A stretch of DNA of 8,851 nt, from positions 1 through 8,851 of the forward strand of contig JAKCAB010000364.1 in assembly GCA_021839785.1 (NCBI GenBank). The letters run 5' to 3'. Shown here one piece after another: positions 1 to 6,306 of this stretch; positions within the stretch are counted from its first letter, which is position 1, and the number at the start of each line of letters is the position of its first letter. A model generated the notes under the pieces. It was not told the origin of the DNA. It worked only from the letters and a program-made list of their open reading frames with translations, and made no database searches. The DNA comes from a bacterium (lineage in GTDB: Bacteria > Verrucomicrobiota > Verrucomicrobiae > Limisphaerales > J093). A program made the translations under genes and the position numbers.

Positions 1-6
1 GATGAC

Positions 7-44
7 GCGCCGGTCAGGGCGGCAGAAACGCCTTTGACCGGCGC
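7..44. terminator. Strong hairpin upstream of the GH16 gene, terminator-like
   Basis: Bases 7-16 are perfectly complementary to 35-44 (10 bp). Bases 18-21 pair with 29-32 inside that, leaving a 7-nt loop at 22-28. A short T-rich stretch (TCCGTTTT) follows. This fits the end of an upstream gene outside the window, or a structure in the leader of the GH16 gene. The U-tract is weak, so termination is inferred rather than shown. Confidence 0.4.
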
Positions 45-69
45 TCCGTTTTGCGTTCATGCTTGCGCC

Positions 70-864
70 ATGAAACGCCCTGCTCCTGGCCTGGCAACGG
101 TTTGCCTGCTCGTCTGGTCTGCAACTGCCACCGCTGCCGATTCGCCCGCCGACACCCTCCCCGCCGCCCCAGCCGGCACGGAATGGAAGCTCGTCTGGCA
201 TGACGAGTTCGATGGCTCCAAGCTCGATCCAGCGAAGTGGGAATTGCTCGGCGACTCGAAACGCCGCGATGGCTGGTGGGTCAAGGACGACTCGTACCTG
301 GATGGCCAGGGTAACCTGATCCTGCGCACCAAGAAGGCCGGCGACCGCTACACCTGTGGCGCCATCCGGACCCGCGGCCGGTTCGAGCACGCGCAGGGTT
401 ACTACATCGCGCGGTGCAAGTTTCCGAAACAGCCGGGGCACTGGCCGGCCTTTTGGATCATGGGCGATGGCGTCGGCAAGGTCGGCGACGGCGGCCGCGA
501 CGGCACCGAGATCGACATTGTGGAAGTGCCCTGGCGGGACGGCACCATCACGATGAACCTGCACTGGGACGGTTACGGCAAGGACCACAAATCGGCGGGA
601 ACCAAGGTCAAGCTGCCCGAACTGACCCAAGGCTTCCACACTTTCAGCCTGCTGTGGACGCCAACCGAATACGTCTTTTACACCGACGGCAAGGAGACCT
701 GGCGCAGCGCCGCGGGCGGCGTGTGCCAGGCGCCGGAATGGATCAAGCTCACCGAGGAAATCGGCAAGTGGGGCGGCGACATCGCACAGGCCAGGCTCCC
801 GGACGAATTCGTCGTGGACTACGTGCGAGTCTATGATGCCGTGCCCGCGACGGCGGCCAAGTAA
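70..864 (+). CDS. Secreted glycoside hydrolase family 16 (laminarinase-like beta-glucanase)
   Basis: Predicted to cleave internal beta-glucan linkages (beta-1,3 or mixed 1,3/1,4) outside the cytoplasm. The product is 264 aa, the usual size for a single GH16 domain. Residues 1-23 form a signal peptide (MKRP, hydrophobic core, ATATAA before DSPAD). The catalytic domain runs from about residue 38 (WKLVWHDEFDG, a typical GH16 opening) to the FVVDYVRVYD strand near 247-256, which is the typical C-terminal strand. The active-site motif TEIDIVE places the nucleophile at Glu147, the helper Asp at 149 and the acid/base at Glu152. The E-x-D-x-x-E spacing is that of the laminarinase-type branch. Aromatic residues around 126-130 (WPAFWIM) fit the substrate cleft. 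The start at 70 was preferred over an ATG at 34 because it gives a clean signal peptide; no Shine-Dalgarno is visible. It converges on the next gene. The exact substrate cannot be read from sequence. Confidence 0.92.
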   Translation: MKRPAPGLATVCLLVWSATATAADSPADTLPAAPAGTEWKLVWHDEFDGSKLDPAKWELLGDSKRRDGWWVKDDSYLDGQGNLILRTKKAGDRYTCGAIRTRGRFEHAQGYYIARCKFPKQPGHWPAFWIMGDGVGKVGDGGRDGTEIDIVEVPWRDGTITMNLHWDGYGKDHKSAGTKVKLPELTQGFHTFSLLWTPTEYVFYTDGKETWRSAAGGVCQAPEWIKLTEEIGKWGGDIAQARLPDEFVVDYVRVYDAVPATAAK

Positions 865-900
865 CTCGCCGCGCCCGGCCGGGACCGCCTTTCACCGCGA

Positions 901-1986
901 TCACTGGCCAGCCTTGGCCGCGCCGGCTTTGGCGAAGTCGTACACGAAAATGCCGTAGCCCACACCGGCCTCGTCCGTTGTTTTCGCGAGCTGAAACGCC
1001 ATGAAATGGCCGTCGTCGCTCACGACCGGATTCGATGCTTTGTAGCCCGGCACCTCGCTGAAAAACGTTAGGCGCTCAACGTACCCGCCGCCGTCGAGGC
1101 GCAGCTTCCAAATGTCGATGTTCCGCCAGCCTTGCTTGTTTTGACGGTCGCACTCGACAAGCGTGAACCGGCCGTCCGGGAAGATGCCTTCCGGCTCGTC
1201 GTATTCATCCGGCGAATTGGTGAGATTCGTCACCTTGCCGGTCGCGAGGTCGAGCAACCCCACGTCGGTGCCCTGATAGCCGTAGAGCGAGCAAGTCAAC
1301 TGGCGCTCGTCGGGCGGGACGAAGTTCTGCGTTTCGAGCGTGCACTTGAACGGCAGGTCGCGGCTGTCGAGGACGAGGCGCTGGTTCGCCAGCTTGGGCA
1401 CACCGTTTTCATACACGATGTCCGCCTCGAGAATTTGCGACACGCCGACCGGCAGCTTGTCCGGGTACTGCGAACTCACGTGCGTCCAGGCGAGGGGCAT
1501 CCGCGAGCGCGAAACCGCCGGGCCTTCCGAGCATTTCGTGCCCAGCGGCACCGGTGGCTTGCGCAGCGACTTGTCCAGCACCCAGAGCTCGGCCTTCTCG
1601 GTGCGGTTCAGGTGCGGATGGTCGGCATCGAAGCTCCGGCAGCCGGACAGCAAAATGTCGCCGTTCGCCAGGTAGAGCGCACGGGTGAACCCGCCATGAT
1701 AAAAGTGATGCGTGACCGGGCGAATGATGCCGGTGGCCAGCTCGACCTCAAAGGCGTCGCCGTAGGTCTTTTCGATGAACAGGATTTTGCGCCCGTTGGG
1801 TGACCAATCCGCGCGCTCGCCAAACCACGTCAGCCGGCGGATGTGCGGCGGGAGGCGATCGGCGGGACTGGAGTCGGCCGGCGGCGCGGCAGCGTTTTCC
1901 GCGGCCAAAGCCAGCGGGCCGAGAACGACCAGCGCGAGCAAAACTGGGGAGATTCGCCTAGTGATTCGCGGCAATTTCAGCCCCAT
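901..1986 (-). CDS. Secreted TolB-like/PD40 beta-propeller protein
   Basis: A 361-residue exported protein with an N-terminal signal peptide (basic LPRITRR, hydrophobic SPVLLALVVLGPLALAA, cleavage near 29). The mature part looks like a WD40/PD40-type beta-propeller. Repeat-like units occur at about 58-71 (RADWSPNGRKILF), 265-278 (PEGIFPDGRFTLVE) and 317-331 (SNPVVSDDGHFMAFQ), with further blade-like strands such as LLDLATGKVTNLT at 244-256. This is the TolB C-terminal repeat signature (S/P-DG-x-hydrophobic). No enzymatic domain such as a prolyl oligopeptidase hydrolase follows, so a binding or scaffold role is likely but unproven. An in-frame ATG at 2056-2058 would add 24 residues; ATG 1984-1986 was chosen because it places the signal peptide at the N-terminus. 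Only 36 bp separates it from the convergent GH16 gene. It is divergent from the membrane-protein gene at 2070. Confidence 0.8.
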   Translation of the reverse strand: MGLKLPRITRRISPVLLALVVLGPLALAAENAAAPPADSSPADRLPPHIRRLTWFGERADWSPNGRKILFIEKTYGDAFEVELATGIIRPVTHHFYHGGFTRALYLANGDILLSGCRSFDADHPHLNRTEKAELWVLDKSLRKPPVPLGTKCSEGPAVSRSRMPLAWTHVSSQYPDKLPVGVSQILEADIVYENGVPKLANQRLVLDSRDLPFKCTLETQNFVPPDERQLTCSLYGYQGTDVGLLDLATGKVTNLTNSPDEYDEPEGIFPDGRFTLVECDRQNKQGWRNIDIWKLRLDGGGYVERLTFFSEVPGYKASNPVVSDDGHFMAFQLAKTTDEAGVGYGIFVYDFAKAGAAKAGQ

Positions 1987-2069
1987 CGAACTCAGCAACG
2001 CAAGCCTCGGTTGCGGCCAGCCGCCGCTGTAGCCTCGCCGCCGAAGAAACGGGCACATAGCCTTCGCGC

Positions 2070-2783
2070 GTGAAGCGCTTCGTCATCGCCCTTGCGGCGT
2101 GGCTGGTCCTGACCACTTCGCTGGTCACCCTGGCGGTTTGGTCCCAGCCGGTCCACCGCGCCGTGCTCGGCATGGGCTGGGGGCTGATCCTGTTTTGGAT
2201 TGGTGCCGGCGGCGGACTGATGTACCGCTATCGCGACGCCTTGCGGGCGTTAGCGCTGAAATGGCGTTGGCCTTGGACGGTGAAGTTCGTCCTGTTGGCC
2301 ACGGCGCTGGCGCTGCTCGAGGAGGCCATCACCACCACGATGACCGACTTCGCGCCGCTGTTCGGCGTGCGGGTCGGCCAGGCCTACATCACCGCCTCCG
2401 CGAACTACCTGGACGTGGTGCTGTGCCACAGCGTGGTGGTGTTCATCCCCGGATTCGTGGCCTGGGCGTGTCTGCTCTCGAAAGTGCGGTTCAGTGCGGC
2501 GCAAGTCTTCGTGCTGTATGGCCTGTTCGGGATCCTGGCGGAGTGCAGCTTCGGCCCGCAACACGCGCTGGAATTCGGCCTTGGGATCTTCGTTTATGGC
2601 CTGATGGTGTGGCTGCCGGCGTACGTCACAGAACCGGACCGCACCGGCCGGCCGCCACGTTGGTGGCACTTCCCCATCGCGGTGGTTTTGCCGGCGCTCT
2701 CCGTCGCCCTCCTGCCGACGCCGCTGCTGATCAAACTCCTGTCGCCCGGGCACCCGGTCATCCACTTCCCGCCGATCGGTTAG
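2070..2783 (+). CDS. Multi-pass membrane protein of unknown function
   Basis: I do not recognise this family. The 237-residue product is very hydrophobic, with about seven membrane segments: near 5-24, 31-50, 71-88, 114-135, 142-158, 167-186 and 201-222. Polar features inside or next to membrane segments are LLEEAITTTMTD (82-93), CHS (119-121) and LAECSFGP (156-163). These could line a site but match no motif I can name securely. The start is GTG at 2070; an in-frame TAG at 2058-2060 means no start lies closely upstream, and no Shine-Dalgarno is visible. It is transcribed away from the beta-propeller gene, sharing a roughly 80-bp intergenic region that should hold promoters for both. The CHAT remnant follows about 70 bp downstream. 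That it is a real membrane protein is well supported by composition and reading frame; the function is open. Confidence 0.75.
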   Translation: MKRFVIALAAWLVLTTSLVTLAVWSQPVHRAVLGMGWGLILFWIGAGGGLMYRYRDALRALALKWRWPWTVKFVLLATALALLEEAITTTMTDFAPLFGVRVGQAYITASANYLDVVLCHSVVVFIPGFVAWACLLSKVRFSAAQVFVLYGLFGILAECSFGPQHALEFGLGIFVYGLMVWLPAYVTEPDRTGRPPRWWHFPIAVVLPALSVALLPTPLLIKLLSPGHPVIHFPPIG

Positions 2784-2853
2784 CTTTGCGGAAGCCGTCA
2801 ATGCCGCCGCAAACGGCTCGCCTTGGTGCAGGGCCCGCGATACAACGACCGCC

Positions 2854-2994
2854 GTGCCCGCGCGCTTCGACCTCATTATCACCGCCGACCACCCGAGTCG
2901 CACGGCCGAACTGCGCCTGCTCGATGCCCACGGCACGCAACTCGCCTTCCGACAAACCGACTTCAAGAACATCTCCGCGAGCCACGTGCAGGGG
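2854..2994 (+). pseudogene. N-terminal remnant of a CHAT-domain protein
   Basis: From GTG 2854 the frame reads MPARFDLIIT, then TAELRLLDAHGTQLAFRQTD, then FKNISASHVQG, 47 residues in all. From memory this closely matches the conserved opening of large CHAT-domain (caspase-like peptidase) proteins common in Verrucomicrobiota. Those continue with a segment like LFDLRNYLRLY and run to many hundreds of residues. Here similarity stops at the glycine codon (2992-2994), and none of the three frames after it resumes the family. The open frame continues to 3183 through unrelated sequence. I infer a gene fragment left after a deletion that removed the TPR and CHAT portions, so no catalytic His/Cys remains. 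The family assignment rests on recalled sequence and should be tested by a protein search. Confidence 0.6.
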
Positions 2995-3091
2995 CAGGAG
3001 CAACGGCATCTTGCCAGCTTGGAGCGTGAAAGAAGAACAGGCGCGATTGTGTCCGCCATCATTCACCACAATCCAATCTCGGTCGTCTTAA

Positions 3092-3108
3092 GCCGACTAG
3101 AAGTCGGC
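3092..3108. repeat. Perfect hairpin GCCGACT-AGA-AGTCGGC
   Basis: A 7-bp inverted repeat with a 3-nt loop. It may be a terminator remnant, a dispersed palindromic element or an operator for the downstream winged-helix gene. No T-tract follows it (GCTCCGGCCGC), which argues against a simple intrinsic terminator on the + strand. Confidence 0.45.
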
Positions 3109-3124
3109 GCTCCGGCCGCTTTTC

Positions 3125-3134
3125 TTGGTACCAA
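3125..3134. promoter_or_regulatory. Palindrome TTGGTACCAA, possible operator
   Basis: A perfect 10-bp palindrome 32 nt upstream of the ATG of the winged-helix gene. Autoregulators often bind such dyads in their own leader, so it is a candidate operator. The length is short enough to occur by chance. Confidence 0.25.
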
Positions 3135-3166
3135 TGCGGGTCCAAAGTCGGAGGCTGAAAGTCCCT

Positions 3167-3679
3167 ATGAGCCACACTCATAACGCGAACCGAAAGGCTT
3201 GGTCCGACAGTCGCACGCTTCGCCAGGCGAACGCCGAAGCGCGGGCGTTGCTGGGTGTCGCTGCCGGGAAGTTGCACGCCGTCCTGCACGACGATTCCGT
3301 GATGGCGGAGACCCCACTGGAGGCCCAGGCTGCCGTGGAGTCCGCTGTCGCGGCCATCGGTGCGGCGCTTCGCTGGCTTGATTCCGCCGGCGCCCCAAAG
3401 AAGTCATCCGCGGCGCCGCTCCCCGGCGGCCCGACTCGCCAGCAAGGGCAGTTCCTCGCCTTCATCCGCGAATACACGATGCGGAATGAGGCCGGGGTGG
3501 CTCCCAGCCATGCTGACTTCCAGCGGTTCTTCAACCTCACACCGCCGTCGGTGAATTCCATGCTGATCCGGCTCGAACAGCGGGGATTCATCCGCCGCAT
3601 CCCCGGCAAGGCGCGGGCCATTGAACTCATCCTCAATCCCGACTGGATTCCGCCACTCGACCGGCCTTTCCGGTTGTGA
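3167..3679 (+). CDS. LexA-type winged-helix DNA-binding protein (no peptidase domain)
   Basis: A likely DNA-binding regulator of 170 residues. Residues 89-156 resemble the LexA N-terminal winged helix: PTRQQGQFLAFIREYTMRN corresponds to helix 1, the PSHADFQRFFNLTPPSVNS stretch (113-131) to the helix-turn-helix, and LIRLEQRGFIRRIPGKARAI (133-152) to recognition and wing. The family's S24 peptidase domain is absent, so self-cleavage is not expected. Residues 15-72 are Ala-rich and probably helical (ANAEARALLG, then AAVESAVAAIGAALRWL) and could mediate dimerisation. ATG 3167 was preferred over 3125; GGAGG lies 12 nt upstream. The broken nucleotidyltransferase begins 36 bp downstream on the same strand, suggesting co-transcription and possible control of that pair, as HTH proteins do in AbiE-type modules. 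The DNA-binding call is good; the target is inferred. Confidence 0.75.
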   Translation: MSHTHNANRKAWSDSRTLRQANAEARALLGVAAGKLHAVLHDDSVMAETPLEAQAAVESAVAAIGAALRWLDSAGAPKKSSAAPLPGGPTRQQGQFLAFIREYTMRNEAGVAPSHADFQRFFNLTPPSVNSMLIRLEQRGFIRRIPGKARAIELILNPDWIPPLDRPFRL

Positions 3680-3715
3680 CGCCAGGCGTGCCGTCAGCAA
3701 GACTTCCCCAAGCCC

Positions 3716-4227
3716 ATGAAACTCGCCCTGCAAGTCATCAACGACCTCGAACGCGCGGGACTGCTTCGCCGCCATGCCATTGGCGGCGCGATGGGAGCGA
3801 CGTTTTACCTGGAGCCGGTCTCCACGTTCGACCTGGACATCTTTGTTTCTTCCACCGCGAACCGTTGATTCTAACCCTCGCCCCGATCTACGATTTTCTG
3901 CGGGCGCGCGGCTATCAGCCGGAGAGTGAGGCGGTGGTGATCGGCAACTGGCCGGTGCAGTTTCTACCCGCCGAAACGCCGTTGCTTCGGGAAGCGGTCG
4001 AGCAGGCGCCCGTGCACGACTACGAAGGCGTACCCACGCGCGTCATGTCGGCGGAGCACCTCATGGCCATCGCCCTCCAGACCGGGCGCGCCAAGGATTA
4101 CGCCCGGCTGGTCGCCTTCGTCGAATCCGGTGTCGCGGATTCCGCGCGCCTGGATGACATCCTCGCGCGACACGGCTTGAAGGAGGGTTGGCAGCGATTT
4201 GAATCGCGTTATCTTAACCCCCCATGA
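3716..4227 (+). pseudogene. Frameshifted AbiEii-like/MNT-type nucleotidyltransferase
   Basis: The intact family transfers nucleotides, and members act as toxins in type IV-like systems. From ATG 3716 the frame encodes MKLALQVINDLERAG, then AIGGAMGATFYLEP and VSTFDLDIFV. The GG pair (residues 23-24) and DLD (39-41) are the nucleotidyltransferase metal/NTP motif. It then stops at TGA 3866-3868 after 50 residues. The next frame carries on with FFHREPLILTLAPIYDFL to the stop at 4225-4227, including the conserved-looking LQTGRAKDYARL. Adding one T to the TTT at 3846-3848 restores a continuous 170-residue protein (DLDIFVFF...), so a one-base deletion or sequencing error is the simplest explanation. 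No XXXYYYZ slippery heptamer is present, which argues against programmed frameshifting. It lies 36 bp after the winged-helix gene and overlaps the next gene by 4 nt. The superfamily is well supported; toxin activity is inferred. Confidence 0.75.
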
Positions 4228-4436
4228 GCACGCTGATGCGCGAGATTCTCGATCACAAACGCCAGCGCCGCCGGGAACTGGCCGCTCTGCCGTTCCCCGA
4301 GAAAGTCCGAATCGTGGAGCAGATGAGGAAAACCGTCATCGGCATCCGCGCCTCGACGGCGCAAAGCCGGGTCCCTGCTGAAATCGGGAACACCGGTCTG
4401 AACAATCCATCGAAGCGCGGCCTGAAAGAGGCGTAG
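4224..4436 (+). CDS. Small basic helical protein paired with the nucleotidyltransferase (putative antitoxin-like partner)
   Basis: A 70-residue protein whose ATGA start overlaps the nucleotidyltransferase stop, a classic translational-coupling arrangement. Residues 1-42 (MSTLMREILDHKRQRRREL, then PFPEKVRIVEQMRKTVIGIR) are strongly charged and predicted helical. From memory, similar small proteins opening with a K/REILD-x-K motif follow this type of nucleotidyltransferase in other bacteria, so a partner or antitoxin role is plausible. The last 28 residues are less helical and rich in Gly, Asn and Pro. They look like read-through into former non-coding DNA, because relatives as I recall end near the IRAS segment. 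An internal Met at residue 5 (4236) is an alternative start. With its neighbour frameshifted, this gene may be an orphan. Real coding is likely from the overlap; the role is inferred. Confidence 0.6.
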   Translation: MSTLMREILDHKRQRRRELAALPFPEKVRIVEQMRKTVIGIRASTAQSRVPAEIGNTGLNNPSKRGLKEA

Positions 4437-4440
4437 GACG

Positions 4441-4456
4441 GGAAGCCGCGGCTTCC
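4441..4456. terminator. Perfect 16-bp palindrome just after the small gene
   Basis: GGAAGCCGCGGCTTCC begins 4 nt after the stop codon at 4434-4436. Folded, it gives a 6-bp stem with a CGCG loop. It may end the three-gene cluster transcript, but no T-run follows, so it could equally be a dispersed palindrome or protein-binding site. Confidence 0.35.
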
Positions 4457-4707
4457 GGCCGGCGGCTGCAGTTGCGCCGCAAACTTCCGGGCGAGCAATC
4501 GCTCAAGCGGACCGGCACTTCGCCGAGCCCGAACGCCCCCAAGCCACCGGCCTTCGAGAGCGGACACCGCGTGCCGCCCACATTGGTCGGCGACGGTTGG
4601 TTGGCGATCGCGCAAAGCTTGGCCTTAAGCCGAGGCCCCAAGGGCTTTCCATTCAATCCGAGGCGCGGGTCAGGTTTTCCAGGCTGGCCCAGCCGTCGCG
4701 GTCGTCG
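4457..4707. other. Intergenic region between convergent genes, no gene seen
   Basis: Frames across this stretch on both strands lack recognisable domains and look like GC-driven open frames. A bulged hairpin at 4618-4642 (4621-4625 with 4633-4637, extended by 4618-4620 with 4640-4642) lies about 65 nt beyond the end of the minus-strand isomerase gene and could terminate it. The evidence is weak because no clear T-run follows. Confidence 0.4.
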
Positions 4708-5577
4708 TCACCAGGAGACGCGTTCGAGGAAGCGCAGACTTTGCGGGATCTGCGTCACCGACCAGGGTGATTCGTCTTCGATGAAGTAGTACTTGATCTT
4801 CGTTTTCTTGGCGGCCTTGAAGATCGCGGGGAAGTTCATCTGGCCGGTGCCGAGGATGACGTCGTTCTTCACGTCGGTGCCGCCGGTCAGGTCGCCTTTG
4901 ACGCCTTTCTTGAGATCCTTGAGGTGCATGAGCACCCAGCGCTTCGGGTACTGCTCGAGCAGCTTCACCGGGTCCTGGCCAGGAAACACGGTCCAGAGCA
5001 GGTCCATCTGGAAGAACACGAGCTTGGGATCAGTCTTCGCCATCAAGAGATCGAACAGGGTGCCACCGCCGTGGGGCTGATACTCGTAGCCGTGGGTGTG
5101 ATAGAAGAACTTGATGCCCTGCCGCGCGGCCAGTTCGCCGGCGCGGTTGAAGACGCGGGCGGCGTCGAGGCACGTGGCCTCGGTGAAATCGCCCTGGTGG
5201 GGAATCCAGGCGCAGCCGGCGTATTTCAAACCGAGCGCCTTGGCGTCGCGCAGGACCAGCTCCGGCTCGTCGCGCCAGCGTTCGTAGGCGAAGTGGCCGG
5301 ACACCGCCTTCAAGCCGCGTTCCGCGAGTGCCTGGCGGAAGTCGCGCGGCAACCAGCCATACGTGCCGGCGAGCTCCACGTACTTGAAACCGTATTTGCG
5401 GATCTGGTCGAGCGTGCTGCGGACGTCCTTGGCGAATTCGTCGCGGAGGCTGTAGAGCTGGAGGCCGGTCGGGCCTTTGTAATCCTTGCTCGTGCCGACC
5501 CCGCCGGCTTGAGCGGTGAACAACGTGCCCGCGGCCAGCGCGGCCGAAGCGAGAACTGCGCGGAAGAATGCTTTCAT
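4708..5577 (-). CDS. Secreted sugar phosphate isomerase/epimerase-like TIM barrel protein
   Basis: A 289-residue member of the xylose isomerase-like/AP endonuclease 2 superfamily, expected to isomerise or epimerise a sugar or inositol-type substrate using a divalent metal. Residues 1-24 are a signal peptide (MKAFFRAVLASAALAAG, ending TAQA), so it acts outside the cytoplasm. The barrel begins at TGLQLYSLRDEF (37-48), a hallmark opening of these proteins. Candidate metal and active-site residues are Glu68 (YVELAG), His160 and His162 (YHTHGYEY), Asp192 (QMDLLW), His218 (LMHLKD) and Glu267 (FIEDES). The order and spacing fit an intact active site. The length matches the family. ATG 5575-5577 gives the signal peptide directly; no Shine-Dalgarno is seen. 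It stands alone on the minus strand, divergent from the secreted protein at 5819. The superfamily is secure; the substrate is unknown. Confidence 0.9.
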   Translation of the reverse strand: MKAFFRAVLASAALAAGTLFTAQAGGVGTSKDYKGPTGLQLYSLRDEFAKDVRSTLDQIRKYGFKYVELAGTYGWLPRDFRQALAERGLKAVSGHFAYERWRDEPELVLRDAKALGLKYAGCAWIPHQGDFTEATCLDAARVFNRAGELAARQGIKFFYHTHGYEYQPHGGGTLFDLLMAKTDPKLVFFQMDLLWTVFPGQDPVKLLEQYPKRWVLMHLKDLKKGVKGDLTGGTDVKNDVILGTGQMNFPAIFKAAKKTKIKYYFIEDESPWSVTQIPQSLRFLERVSW

Positions 5578-5818
5578 GCGCGGGATTCAACGCGGTTCCC
5601 CCGGCGAAGGGAAGCGGTTTTCCGCGGTGGAGAGCTGCGCGCGCCGGACCTCGCCCTGCTGGCGCACCTGGCGTTCATCTTGGTTGCCTCGGCGCTGAAG
5701 CCGCTCGACAAACCCCGCCGCCGCGACGAGTTTCCCAGTCGATCCGGGAACTGGAGTGGACCCGTGTCGGGTGCCATTCCAAGAACTGCCAATCGTCACC
5801 CAATCGAAGACAACTGCC
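5578..5818. other. Divergent intergenic region, expected to hold promoters
   Basis: 241 bp between two divergent genes. I see no convincing -35/-10 pair, no operator-like dyad and no credible short gene; the frames open here are GC-driven. Promoters for the isomerase (-) and for the + strand gene run are expected in this interval by position only. Confidence 0.4.
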
Positions 5819-6283
5819 ATGAACCGTCCACACAACATCAAGCGCTCGCTCCGCGCGATCGGTCTCGGGTTCGTTTGCGCGTGGTCGCTCGCACTCGCAG
5901 CGGCGGAGCCGAGCCCCGCACTGCCACCCATCGTTCAAAGCGGCCTGACCTTGTTGGCCAGCGGCGGGCCGCAACCCGCGGTCGATACCTGGTTCCAAGG
6001 CGGCATCCTGGAACGGAACGAGCGCGCGAAATCGGCGGCTGAGCAGCGGCTCAAGCGGCTCGCCGGGATCCTCGGCAATTACCGCTCGTACGAGTTGATC
6101 GAGACGCGCGAGATCGGCCGGACTTCGCAGTTCCTCTACCTCACGCTGAACTTCGAGCGCGGCGCGTTGTATGCGCGGTTCCTGGTCTGTCGCGCGGACC
6201 AGCAGTGGGTGGTGCAGATCCTGGATTTCGACACCCAACCCGAAGCCATCATGCCGTGGCTCGCCACCGCCCAAGCCAAGTGA
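5819..6283 (+). CDS. Small secreted protein of unknown function
   Basis: A 154-residue exported protein. Residues 1-29 are a signal peptide (MNRPHNIKRSLRAIG, hydrophobic core, LALAAA before EPSPA). The mature part has a helical section with SGLTLLASGGPQPAVDTW (41-58) and a run of charged residues, then a strand-rich end: YRSYELIETREIG (88-100), TSQFLYLTLNFERG (102-115), and FLVCRADQQWVVQILDFDTQ (121-140). This helical-then-beta pattern resembles small alpha+beta proteins that I recall as conserved hypotheticals in Verrucomicrobiota, but I cannot name a domain or a function. ATG 5819 was chosen over an ATG at 5756 because it places the signal peptide at the N-terminus. Its stop codon overlaps a possible GTG start of the endonuclease III gene, so the two may be translationally coupled. 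Confidence 0.7.
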   Translation: MNRPHNIKRSLRAIGLGFVCAWSLALAAAEPSPALPPIVQSGLTLLASGGPQPAVDTWFQGGILERNERAKSAAEQRLKRLAGILGNYRSYELIETREIGRTSQFLYLTLNFERGALYARFLVCRADQQWVVQILDFDTQPEAIMPWLATAQAK

Positions 6284-6306
6284 AGCTTCCGCGCAAACGC
6301 CCGCCG

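Larger units (their letters stand above)
2995..3166 (+). other. Non-coding spacer before the winged-helix gene
   Basis: Between the CHAT remnant and the next gene I see no credible coding sequence. It contains a 7-bp hairpin (3092-3108), a 10-bp palindrome (3125-3134) and a GGAGG at 3150-3154, 12 nt before the ATG at 3167, which may serve as a slightly distant ribosome binding site. Confidence 0.5.

Noticed and set aside
39..48. Shared 10-mers between spacers (CGGCGCTCCG at 39 and 3105; CTTAAGCCGA at 3087 and 4624) as a dispersed repeat
   Set aside because: Shared 10-mers are expected many times by chance in about 8.9 kb of biased-composition DNA, and the flanks do not match.
874..883. CCCGGCCGGG palindrome between the convergent GH16 and propeller genes as a bidirectional terminator
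   Set aside because: The stem is too short once a loop is allowed, and there is no T-tract on either strand.
2313..2460. EE and His residues in the membrane protein as a possible CPBP intramembrane protease
   Set aside because: CPBP proteins need an EExxxR motif. Here the pair is followed by AITT, without the arginine, so the assignment fails.
2250..3062. Minus-strand open frame opposite the membrane protein and CHAT remnant
   Set aside because: The composition is low-complexity (Arg, Gln, His-rich), with no motifs; it is a shadow of the + strand coding sequence.
3841..3870. Programmed -1 ribosomal frameshifting in the nucleotidyltransferase
   Set aside because: No XXXYYYZ slippery heptamer in the proper frame precedes the stop, and a one-base deletion in a T-run explains the data simply.
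4472..4789. A 105-codon + strand open frame in the spacer after the small protein
   Set aside because: It is Arg, Pro and Ser-rich with no domain and runs into antisense of the isomerase C-terminus.
4924..6042. A 372-codon + strand open frame across the isomerase gene and the divergent spacer
   Set aside because: It is antisense to a clear isomerase with intact active-site residues and shows no recognisable domain.
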